From NCBI GenBank assembly GCA_045652815.1, contig JAZOLH010000037.1, forward strand, positions 6,282 through 70,281: 64,000 nt of DNA, read 5' to 3'. The translations under genes and the position numbers were made by a program. This DNA is from UMGS755 sp045652815 (lineage in GTDB: Bacteria > Bacillota > Clostridia > UBA1381 > UBA9506). The notes below the pieces were generated by a model. That model did not search any database. It had not been told where the DNA came from and saw only the letters and a program-made list of their open reading frames with translations. How positions within the stretch are numbered: position 1 is the first letter of the stretch; each line of letters starts with the position of its first letter. This document shows positions 8,552-16,374 of the stretch, piece after piece.

Positions 8552-9799
8552 ATGAAAACAAAAGCAGTTAGACTGTATGGTAAAAATGATTTGCGCTTAG
8601 AGGAATTCGAATTACCGGCAATTAAAGACGACGAAATTTTAGCTCGTGTTATTTCCGACAGTATTTGTATGTCCTCTTACAAAGCATCCATTCAGGGTGA
8701 AGATCACAAGCGCGTTCCCAACGACATCGCTGAAAACCCGATCATCATCGGTCACGAATTCTGTGGTGAAATCGTTGAAGTTGGTGCTAAATGGAAGAAC
8801 GACTGGAAAGAAGGCGAACGTTTCGCTATTCAGCCCGCTATTAACTACAAAGGTTCCCTGGCAGCGCCCGGTTATTCTTATCCCCACATCGGTGGTAGCT
8901 CTACATACGTTATTATCCCTCACGAATTTATGGAAATGGGTTGCCTGCTGCCTTACAAAGGTGATGCTTTCTTCTACGGCTCCGTTGCTGAACCTATGAG
9001 CTGTATCGTTGGCGGTTTCCACGCTAACTATCACACCACCGCAGGTTCCTATGTTCACGATATGGGTACCGTTATCGGCGGTAACATGGCAATCTTAGCA
9101 GGTGTTGGCCCCATGGGTCTCGGCGCTATTGACTATGCTATCCATAACGAAAGAAAACCCAAACTGTTAGTTGTTACCGATATCGACCAGGCTCGTCTGG
9201 ATCGTGCAGCTTCCATCTTAACCGTTGAAGAAGCAAAGAAAAACGGTATCGAACTGATTTACTTAAATACAGGCAACATTGAAGATCCCGTTGGCAAGAT
9301 GATGGAATTGACCGGCGGCAAAGGTTACGATGACGTATTCGTATTTGCTCCCGTTAAACCCGTTGTTGAAATGGGTGACCAGATCTTAGGTAAAGACGGT
9401 TGCTTAAACTTCTTTGCTGGTCCTACCAACACTGAATTCAAAGCAGAATTCAACTTCTACAATGTTCACTATGCTTCCACTCACATCGTTGGTACCAGTG
9501 GCGGTAACACAGATGACATGATTGAATCCATTCAGATGATGGAAAAAGGTCTGTTAAACCCCGCTATGATGATTACCCACGTTGGTGGTATGGACTCTAT
9601 CATTGACACCACCTTAAACCTGCCCAAGATTCCCGGCGGTAAGAAACTGGTGTACTTAAACATTGATATGCCCATGACTGCAATCGCAGACTTTGCAACT
9701 TCCGGCGACCCTGTTTTAGTTGAAATCGCTAAGATCGTTGAAAAGAACAACGGTATCTGGTGCAAAGAAGCTGAAGATTATCTCTTGGCTAATAAATAA
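8552..9799 (+). CDS. Zinc-dependent alcohol dehydrogenase, SorE-like
   Basis: A 415-residue medium-chain dehydrogenase. The catalytic zinc site is suggested by SDSICMSS (Cys), GHEFCGE (His-Glu) and AEPMSC. The nucleotide fold carries AILAGVGPMGLG. The four-cysteine structural zinc lobe of classic alcohol dehydrogenases is missing. In length and overall layout it most resembles L-sorbose-1-phosphate reductase (SorE)-type proteins, so a sugar-phosphate or polyol substrate is likely; 2,3-butanediol is an alternative because acetoin-type dehydrogenase genes follow. It is the first structural gene after the DeoR regulator. Codons are strongly biased (GTT, GCT, AAC, ATC), as in highly expressed genes. 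Confidence 0.85.
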   Translation: MKTKAVRLYGKNDLRLEEFELPAIKDDEILARVISDSICMSSYKASIQGEDHKRVPNDIAENPIIIGHEFCGEIVEVGAKWKNDWKEGERFAIQPAINYKGSLAAPGYSYPHIGGSSTYVIIPHEFMEMGCLLPYKGDAFFYGSVAEPMSCIVGGFHANYHTTAGSYVHDMGTVIGGNMAILAGVGPMGLGAIDYAIHNERKPKLLVVTDIDQARLDRAASILTVEEAKKNGIELIYLNTGNIEDPVGKMMELTGGKGYDDVFVFAPVKPVVEMGDQILGKDGCLNFFAGPTNTEFKAEFNFYNVHYASTHIVGTSGGNTDDMIESIQMMEKGLLNPAMMITHVGGMDSIIDTTLNLPKIPGGKKLVYLNIDMPMTAIADFATSGDPVLVEIAKIVEKNNGIWCKEAEDYLLANK

Positions 9800-9808
9800 G
9801 AATCAATT

Positions 9809-9870
9809 ACCCGGACTTGCGGCTCGCCGCAGGTCTGGGTTTGTGCACGTTTAATGGATGCTTTTGCATC
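9809..9870 (+). promoter_or_regulatory. Two RNA hairpins between the ADH and SDR genes
   Basis: The first hairpin is ACCCGGACTTGCGG / CCGCAGGTCTGGGT (9809-9822 with 9827-9840, loop CTCG), 14 pairs including two G-U. The second is GATGC-TTTT-GCATC (9857-9870). Neither has a proper T-tract, so they look more like mRNA-stabilising or processing elements than a full terminator. Confidence 0.6.
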
Positions 9871-9894
9871 TCATCATAAAAGGAGGAAATTCCA

Positions 9895-10929
9895 ATGAAA
9901 TTGTATAAAATTGCTCCGGCTCTGCGTGCGGCAATGAATGCAGATGTTCTGACATTTGCTGAAACCGGCGCGGCTGATGTAACTTTAGACGGCGTTACCG
10001 AAGAAAACGTTGTTGAAAAAGTTTTAGCAGCAAATTTAGCCGGCAAAAAGAGCGTTGCAGTTGCAGGTCTCGGTGTTTTCACCGCAGCAAAAGGCGCTGA
10101 AGCAGGCAGACTGGCTGGCAAAATTGCCATCGTTACAGGTTCTGCACAGGGCTTTGGCTTAGGTATTGCAGAAGCAATGATTGCTGAAGGTGCAAACGTT
10201 GTGATTGCAGACTTAAACTTTGATCTGGCAAACAGCGTTGCAGAAGATCTTTGCAAAAAGAACGGTGCAAACTGTGCTATTGCTTGTAAGGTTGACGTTT
10301 CCAATGAAGAATCTGTTGAAGATATGATCGAAGCAACAGTTAAGGGCTTCGGCGGTCTTGACATTTTTGTAAGTAACGCAGGTGTGTTAAAAGCAGGTAG
10401 TTTGGAAGAAATGGATATGAAGGCATTTGAATTCGTAACCAAAATCAACTATTCCGCTTATTACATCTGTGCAAAATATGCTTCCCGCGTGATGAAAATT
10501 CAGCACGCAGTTGCTCCTGAAAAATTCTTTGATATCATCCAGATTAACTCTAAATCCGGTTTGGAAGGCTCCAATAAGAACTTTGCTTATGCCGGCGGTA
10601 AGTTCGGCGGCATTGGTCTGACTCAGAGCTTTGCACTGGAACTGGTTGAATATAATATCAAAGTTAACTCCATCTGCCCCGGTAACTACTATGACGGTCC
10701 CCTGTGGTCCGATCCTGAAAAAGGTCTGTTCGTACAGTACTTAAAAGCAGGTAAAGTGCCCGGCGCAAAAACCGCTGCTGATGTTAAGAAATTCTACGAA
10801 GCAAAAACCCCCATCCGTCGTGGTTGCAACCCCATCGACGTGGCTCGTGCAATTTTCTACATTGTTGAGCAGGAATATGAAACCGGCCAGGCGGTTCCCG
10901 TTACCGGCGGTCAGGTTATGATGAACTAG
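9895..10929 (+). CDS. Short-chain dehydrogenase with about 70-residue N-terminal extension
   Basis: A 344-residue SDR. The Rossmann domain begins near residue 73 (GKIAIVTGSAQGFGLG) and carries the catalytic serine in INSKSG and the Y-x3-K pair in YAGGKFG. The core resembles sorbitol-6-phosphate 2-dehydrogenase and the SDR half of bifunctional rhamnulose-phosphate aldolase/dehydrogenases. The extension (FAETGAADVTLDG ... VAVAGLGVFTAAKGAEAGRLA) looks like the remnant or linker end of such an aldolase module. A start deeper inside is unlikely because AAAGGAGG sits just before ATG 9895. It follows the zinc dehydrogenase and precedes the E2-E3-E1 genes. The substrate is unknown; a phosphorylated polyol or ketose is my inference. 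Confidence 0.85.
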   Translation: MKLYKIAPALRAAMNADVLTFAETGAADVTLDGVTEENVVEKVLAANLAGKKSVAVAGLGVFTAAKGAEAGRLAGKIAIVTGSAQGFGLGIAEAMIAEGANVVIADLNFDLANSVAEDLCKKNGANCAIACKVDVSNEESVEDMIEATVKGFGGLDIFVSNAGVLKAGSLEEMDMKAFEFVTKINYSAYYICAKYASRVMKIQHAVAPEKFFDIIQINSKSGLEGSNKNFAYAGGKFGGIGLTQSFALELVEYNIKVNSICPGNYYDGPLWSDPEKGLFVQYLKAGKVPGAKTAADVKKFYEAKTPIRRGCNPIDVARAIFYIVEQEYETGQAVPVTGGQVMMN

Positions 10930-10967
10930 TTTTTAAATTTTAACATTAATATAAAGGAGAGAAAATT

Positions 10968-12317
10968 ATGGCAACACCGGTTATTATGCCCAGACAGGGT
11001 CAGTCCGTTGAAAGTTGTATCATTGCAACTTGGCACAAACAGAAGGGCGACAAAGTTAATGAAGGCGATCTTCTGTTCACCTATGAAACCGACAAAGCGA
11101 CATTCGATGAAGAAGCAAAAGTTTCTGGTACTTTAATCGACGTTTTCTTTGAAGAAGGCGACGATGTTGAATGTCTGTTAAACGTTTGCGTTATCGGTGA
11201 AGAAGGCGAAGATACTTCCGCTTTCCGTCCCGCAGGCGCAGCTGACGAAGCTCCTGCAGAAGCTCCCGCAGCAGCACCCGCAGCAGAAGCAGCACCCGCT
11301 GCAGCAGCTGCTCCCGCAGTAGCAGTTTCCGCTACCGCAAAAGACAATCAGTTCATTTCTCCCAGAGCGAAGAACCACGCTGAAAAACTGGGTGTTGATG
11401 TTCGTTTCGCTGAAGGCACAGGCCCCAACGGTCGCGTGATTGAACGTGATGTTGAAGCACTGGCACAGAGCGGCGTAGCATTCACCAAAGCCGCTGCAGC
11501 AGAAGGTGCAGGCAGCAATGATAAATTTGAAGGCACCGGCATCGGCGGTCGCGTAAGCACCGGCGATCTGAAACGCCCCGTTGCAGAAGCAGTTGCAGAA
11601 GCAATGAAAGCAGAAGAAGGCGTAGCATTCACCGATGTACCTCTGACCAACATCAGAAAGGTTATCTCCAAGGCAATGCACAACTCTCTGTCTTCTACCG
11701 CTCAGTTGACTCTGAACACCAGCTTCGATGCTACCGAAATCATGGCATACCGCAAGAAGCTGAAAGCAAATGCAGAAAAACTGGGTCTGGGCAACATCAC
11801 ATTAAACGATATCGTTCTGTATGCTGTTTCCAGAACTCTCTTAAACCACAGAGATCTGAACGCAAACATGCTGGATGACAAAATGCGCATCTTCAATCAT
11901 GTTAACCTGGGTGTTGCAGTTGACACACCTCGTGGCTTAATGGTTCCCAACATCTTCTGCGCAGAACTGAAATCTCTGGCTGAAATCAGTGCAGAAACCA
12001 AAGAACTGGCAGGCGCTTGCCAGGGCGGTACCATCAGCCCCGACCTGCTTAACGGCGGTAGCTTCACTGTTACCAACCTGGGCTCTTTTGGTATCGAATC
12101 CTTCACACCTGTCCTGAATGCTCCTCAGACCGGTATCTTAGGTGTTGACACCATCGTTCAGCGTGCTAAAGAAGTTAACGGTGAAATCGTTCACTATCCT
12201 GCAATGGGTCTGTCCTTAACCTTCGACCACAGAGCAGTTGACGGTGCTCCTGCTGCTAAGTTCTTACAGGAACTGAAAGCTAACCTGGAAAACTTCAGTG
12301 TTCTGCTCGCGAAATAA
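10968..12317 (+). CDS. Dihydrolipoamide acyltransferase (E2) of a 2-oxoacid/acetoin-type dehydrogenase complex
   Basis: A 449-residue E2 core protein that takes the acyl group from E1 on a swinging lipoyl arm and passes it to CoA. Domains in order: a lipoyl domain at residues 1-80 with the lipoylated Lys43 in TDKAT; an Ala/Pro/Glu-rich linker; a peripheral-subunit-binding domain (about 127-165, SPRAKNHAEKLGVDV ... GPNGRVIERDVEA); a partial second copy of that motif (GTGIGGRVSTGDLKRP, about 187-202); and the catalytic domain ending with the H-x3-D-G site His421/Asp425. The extra half binding domain is unusual. It sits directly before E3 and the fused E1, so all three complex components are encoded together. 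Confidence 0.93.
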   Translation: MATPVIMPRQGQSVESCIIATWHKQKGDKVNEGDLLFTYETDKATFDEEAKVSGTLIDVFFEEGDDVECLLNVCVIGEEGEDTSAFRPAGAADEAPAEAPAAAPAAEAAPAAAAAPAVAVSATAKDNQFISPRAKNHAEKLGVDVRFAEGTGPNGRVIERDVEALAQSGVAFTKAAAAEGAGSNDKFEGTGIGGRVSTGDLKRPVAEAVAEAMKAEEGVAFTDVPLTNIRKVISKAMHNSLSSTAQLTLNTSFDATEIMAYRKKLKANAEKLGLGNITLNDIVLYAVSRTLLNHRDLNANMLDDKMRIFNHVNLGVAVDTPRGLMVPNIFCAELKSLAEISAETKELAGACQGGTISPDLLNGGSFTVTNLGSFGIESFTPVLNAPQTGILGVDTIVQRAKEVNGEIVHYPAMGLSLTFDHRAVDGAPAAKFLQELKANLENFSVLLAK

Positions 12318-12346
12318 TTAACATTTTATAGAAAGAAGGCAATACA

Positions 12347-13711
12347 ATGGCTTATGATCTGATCGTGCTGGGCGGCGGCCCCGGCGGTTATCTGGCGGCA
12401 GAACGTGCCGGCCACGCAGGTCTTAAAACCCTGCTGATTGAAAAGCGTAATTTAGGCGGCGTTTGCTTAAACGAAGGTTGCGTTCCTTCCAAAGCGCTGC
12501 TGTATTCTGCAAAAATTTACGACTATGCTCGTTTCTCCGATCATTACGGCGTAACCTGCGAAGGCGTTAAATTTGATCATGCAGCTGTACTGGAAAGAAA
12601 GAAAAGAGTTGTTAACACTCTGGTTTCCGGTATCCGCATGCAGATGAAAGCAAACAAAGTTACTGTTGTTGATGGCGAAGGCGTAATCGACGGTAAAGAG
12701 GGTAGTGACATCGTTGTTAAAGTTGGCGACGAACGTTACACCGCACCCCGCCTGATTATCGCAACCGGCTCTATGCCCGTTATGCCTCCCATCCCCGGCG
12801 TTAAAGAAAACTTTGAAGGCGGTACAGTTTTAACTAACCGCGAAATCTTAGACCTGGCTGAACTGCCCAAAGAACTGGTTATCGTTGGCGGCGGCGTTAT
12901 CGGTTTAGAGATGGCTTCTTACTTTAACTCTGCAGGTTCCAAAGTTACCGTTGTGGAAATGATGGACAAGATTGCAGGCCCCACTGATGCTGAAATTTCC
13001 AAGATTCTGATGAAGAACTACGAAAAGAAAGGCATCGAATTCAAACTGGGTGCAAAAGTTGTTGAAGTTAAGAAAGATGCTGTTGTTTACGAAAAAGATG
13101 GCAAAGTGGAAGAAGTTAAAGCTGATAAAGTTCTGCTGTCCATCGGTCGTCGCGCTGTAACACAGGGCGTTGGCTTGGAAAGCATCGGCGTTCTGACCGA
13201 ACGTGGTGCTATCGTAACCGACCGTTTCATGAAAACAAACATCCCCAACGTATATGCTGTCGGTGACGTTAACGGTAAATCCATGCTGGCTCACACCGCT
13301 TACCGCGAAGCAGAAGTGGCTGTGAACAACATCTTAGGTAAAAAAGACATCATGCGCTACAATGCAATTCCTGCTGTTATCTACACCAACCCCGAAGTTG
13401 GTAGCGTAGGTGAAACAGAAGAAACTGCAAAACAGAAGGGTATCGATGTTGAAGTTGCAAACATCACCATGAACTACAGCGGTCGTTATGTTGCTGAAAA
13501 CGAAGGCGGCAACGGCATCTGCAAAGTTTTAATTGACAAGAAAACCCGTCGCATGGTTGGTTGCCATATGCTGGCTAACTATGCTTCCGAAATCATCGTT
13601 TCTGCCGGTATCATGATTGAAACCGAAATGCGTATCGATGACATTAAGGAACTGGTATTCCCCCATCCTACGGTTTGTGAAATCGTAAGAGAAGGTATTT
13701 TTCAGCTGTAA
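12347..13711 (+). CDS. Dihydrolipoyl dehydrogenase (E3)
   Basis: A 454-residue flavoprotein that reoxidises the dihydrolipoyl group of E2 and reduces NAD+. The FAD site is LGGGPGGYLAAERAG; the redox disulfide is Cys40/Cys45 (GGVCLNEGCVPSK); the NAD site is VIVGGGVIGLEMA; and the C-terminal active-site motif is FPHPTVCEIVRE. It has no N-terminal lipoyl domain. It lies 29 nt after E2 with its own ribosome site (AAAGAAGG) and 34 nt before E1, in the same operon. Dedicated E3 genes are common in acetoin and branched-chain dehydrogenase operons. Confidence 0.96.
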   Translation: MAYDLIVLGGGPGGYLAAERAGHAGLKTLLIEKRNLGGVCLNEGCVPSKALLYSAKIYDYARFSDHYGVTCEGVKFDHAAVLERKKRVVNTLVSGIRMQMKANKVTVVDGEGVIDGKEGSDIVVKVGDERYTAPRLIIATGSMPVMPPIPGVKENFEGGTVLTNREILDLAELPKELVIVGGGVIGLEMASYFNSAGSKVTVVEMMDKIAGPTDAEISKILMKNYEKKGIEFKLGAKVVEVKKDAVVYEKDGKVEEVKADKVLLSIGRRAVTQGVGLESIGVLTERGAIVTDRFMKTNIPNVYAVGDVNGKSMLAHTAYREAEVAVNNILGKKDIMRYNAIPAVIYTNPEVGSVGETEETAKQKGIDVEVANITMNYSGRYVAENEGGNGICKVLIDKKTRRMVGCHMLANYASEIIVSAGIMIETEMRIDDIKELVFPHPTVCEIVREGIFQL

Positions 13712-13745
13712 AATTTAATTATTATATAACGAAAGGAAGTTAATT

Positions 13746-16220
13746 ATGCCGAAGTCACAATTTATGGATCCCGATGTGCTGCGTCAGCCCGGATTTCTGG
13801 AATTTTCTCCTATCCCGGTAAACCAGTACAACAAAACAATCAAAGATGAAAGCAAGAATTTCTCCAAGGACGATTTCCTGCGCATTTACCGCGATATGGC
13901 TATCATCCGTGAATTCGAACAGATGCTGCTCGATATCAAAACCAAGAGCGAATATCAGGGTATTGAATACAACAACCCCGGTCCGGCTCACTTATCTTTA
14001 GGTCAGGAAGCGTCTGCTGTTGGTCAGGCTTATCTGCTGGATAAAAACGACTACATCTTCGGTTCTCACAGAAGCCATGGCGAAATCCTGGCAAAAGGTC
14101 TTTCTTGTATCCACAAGTTAGACGACAAAGAACTGCTGACCGATATGGAAAGCTTCTTTGACGGTGCTACATACAGAGTTGTAGAAGGCAAAGAAAAAGA
14201 TAAGGGTAACGTTAAAGACCTGGCTATCGACTTCTTGCTCTACGGTGCACTGGCAGAAATCTTTGCTCGTGAAACCGGTTTTAACAAGGGTCTGGGCGGC
14301 TCCATGCACGCTTTCTTCACTCCCTTTGGTATTTACCCCAACAACGCTATCGTAGGTGGTAGTGCTACCATCGCTATGGGTGCTTCTATGTTCAAGAGAA
14401 TCAATGGCAAACCCGGTATCGTTGTTTCTAACGTTGGTGACGCTTCTATGGGTCGTGGTCCCGTTTGGGAAGCTCTGAACATGGGCTCCATGGACCAGAT
14501 CACTCAGTTGTGGGAAGAAGGCCACAACAAGGGTCTTCCCATCATCTTCAACTTCTTCAATAACCTGTACGGTATGGGTGGCCAGACCGTTGGTGAAACC
14601 ATGGCTTACAACATTCTGGCTCGTGTTGGTGCCGGCGTAAGCCCCACTCAGCTGCATGCAGAACGTGTTGACGGTTACAACCCGCTGGCAGTTATTGATG
14701 CAATGAGAAGAAAGATCGACATTCTGAACAACCAGGGTGGTCCCGTTCTGATGGATACTCTGACCTACAGAATGACCGGTCACTCTCCCTCTGACGCTTC
14801 TACTTACAGAACTAAGGAAGAGGTTGAAAAATGGGCAGAGCATGACGTTCTGGTTAACTACGAAAAGAAACTGGTTGAAGCTAAAGTTGCTAAATCTGAC
14901 GATTTTGCTTCTATGCGTGAAGACATCAGAGAACGTATGATGAAGATCGTTAAACTGGCTATCGACGACAGCGTTTCTCCCAGAATGGACCTGCAGAAGA
15001 ACCCCGGCATCATTGCTGATATGATGTTCTCCAACGAAAAGATCGCTAAGATGGAAGATCGTGAACCCGACGTTCTGATCCCGAAAGAAGAAAACCCCAG
15101 AGTTCAGAAGATCGCGAAGAAAGAACGTTTCGGTATCGACAAGAACGGCAAACCCGTTTCCAAAAACAAGGTTTACCAGCTGCGTGACGGTCTGTTCGAA
15201 GCTATCATTGATAAATTCTACGAAGATCCGACCTTAGTTGCTTACGGTGAAGATAACCGTGACTGGGGCGGCGCTTACGCTGTATATCAGGGTCTGACTG
15301 AATCTCTGCCTTACCACAGATTCTTCAACTCTCCCATTTCCGAATCTGCAATCGCAGGTTCTGCAGTAGGTTACGCAATGAGCGGCGGTCGTGTTATCGC
15401 TGAAATCATGTACTGTGACTTTATCGGCTGCTGTGGTGATGAAATCTTCAACCAGCTGGCTAAATGGCAGTCCATGAGTGCAGGCGTTCTGAAAATGCCC
15501 GTAATCATCCGTGTATCCGTTGGTTCTAAGTACGGCGCTCAGCACTCTCAGGACTGGACCAGTATGTGTGCTCACGTACCCGGCCTGAAAGTTGTATTCC
15601 CCGTAACTCCTTACGATGCTAAAGGTATCATGAACTCTGCTCTGAACGGTACCGATCCCGTTATCGTATTCGAAAGCCAGAGAATTTATGATGTAGGCGA
15701 ACAGTTCCACGAAGGTGGCGTTCCCGAAGGTTACTATGAAGTGCCCATCGGCGAACCCGACATCAAGAAAGAAGGTAAGGATGTTACCATCCTGACCATC
15801 GGTGCAACCCTGTACCGTGCTCTTGATGCAGCTAAAGAACTGGAAGAAAAATATGGTGTTTCTGCTGAAGTTATCGACGCTAGAACCATCGTTCCCTTCA
15901 ACTACGAAAAAGTTTTAGAATCTGTTAAGAAAACAGGTCGTATCGTTCTGGCTAGTGATGCTTGTACCAGAGGTTCTGCCCTGAACACCATCGCTCAGAA
16001 CATCACCGAAATGGCATTCGATTACCTGGATGCTCCTCCGGTTGTTGTCGGTGCACAGAACTGGATCACTCCCTGTCACGAACTGGAAAATGCATTCTTC
16101 CCGCAGAAAGAATGGATCATCGATGCAATCCACGAAAAGATCCTGCCTCTGCCGGGTCATGTTGCAACTACCAACTTCACTGAAACTGAACAGATCAGAA
16201 AGAATAAGTTAGGTATCTAA
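13746..16220 (+). CDS. Fused alpha/beta E1 component of a thiamine-dependent dehydrogenase complex
   Basis: An 824-residue single-chain E1. Residues about 40-430 are the alpha half, with SHRSHGEILAKG and the thiamine-diphosphate motif around 231 (GDASMGRGPVWEALNMGS ... FNNLYG). Residues about 480-800 are the beta half, with VAYGEDNRDWGGAY, IMYCDFIGCCGDE and VIDARTIVPF. The usual GDG of the motif is GDA here. The alpha half has two insertions against textbook E1s: about 50 residues after the RSHGE segment, and about 12 inside the thiamine motif (DQITQLWEEGHN). The substrate could be pyruvate, another 2-oxoacid or acetoin; the sequence does not settle it. It is the last gene before a strong terminator. 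Confidence 0.9.
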   Translation: MPKSQFMDPDVLRQPGFLEFSPIPVNQYNKTIKDESKNFSKDDFLRIYRDMAIIREFEQMLLDIKTKSEYQGIEYNNPGPAHLSLGQEASAVGQAYLLDKNDYIFGSHRSHGEILAKGLSCIHKLDDKELLTDMESFFDGATYRVVEGKEKDKGNVKDLAIDFLLYGALAEIFARETGFNKGLGGSMHAFFTPFGIYPNNAIVGGSATIAMGASMFKRINGKPGIVVSNVGDASMGRGPVWEALNMGSMDQITQLWEEGHNKGLPIIFNFFNNLYGMGGQTVGETMAYNILARVGAGVSPTQLHAERVDGYNPLAVIDAMRRKIDILNNQGGPVLMDTLTYRMTGHSPSDASTYRTKEEVEKWAEHDVLVNYEKKLVEAKVAKSDDFASMREDIRERMMKIVKLAIDDSVSPRMDLQKNPGIIADMMFSNEKIAKMEDREPDVLIPKEENPRVQKIAKKERFGIDKNGKPVSKNKVYQLRDGLFEAIIDKFYEDPTLVAYGEDNRDWGGAYAVYQGLTESLPYHRFFNSPISESAIAGSAVGYAMSGGRVIAEIMYCDFIGCCGDEIFNQLAKWQSMSAGVLKMPVIIRVSVGSKYGAQHSQDWTSMCAHVPGLKVVFPVTPYDAKGIMNSALNGTDPVIVFESQRIYDVGEQFHEGGVPEGYYEVPIGEPDIKKEGKDVTILTIGATLYRALDAAKELEEKYGVSAEVIDARTIVPFNYEKVLESVKKTGRIVLASDACTRGSALNTIAQNITEMAFDYLDAPPVVVGAQNWITPCHELENAFFPQKEWIIDAIHEKILPLPGHVATTNFTETEQIRKNKLGI

Positions 16221-16240
16221 TTGCAATTAACCTAAATGCA

Positions 16241-16272
16241 AAGAGCCACCGCGTTTGCGGTGGCTCTTTTTT
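16241..16272 (+). terminator. Terminator of the dehydrogenase operon
   Basis: GAGCCACCGC-GTTT-GCGGTGGCTC flanked by an A/T extension and six T. The hairpin and tract are identical to the terminator at 19946-19977. Confidence 0.95.
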
Positions 16273-16293
16273 GTGTGAAAATAGCGGGAAAAA

Positions 16294-16322
16294 TTGACTT
16301 TTACATAGGGGAGTGATATAAT
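16294..16322 (+). promoter_or_regulatory. Sigma-A-type promoter of the Ig-like-domain protein
   Basis: TTGACT (16294-16299), 17-nt spacer, TATAAT (16317-16322), about 50 nt before the start codon. Confidence 0.8.
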
Positions 16323-16374
16323 AACAGTAGAGGAAAATAGTATTGTTGTCCACATATTTTAAAGGGTGATTGTT

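Noticed and set aside
11178..11681. Cys-rich 167-residue minus-strand frame
   Set aside because: It is the complement of the Ala/Glu-rich linker of E2; GCA/GCT codons read backwards give Cys. No start signals.
14118..14843. 241-residue minus-strand frame
   Set aside because: Shadow of the highly codon-biased E1 gene, no ribosome site and no recognisable protein motifs.
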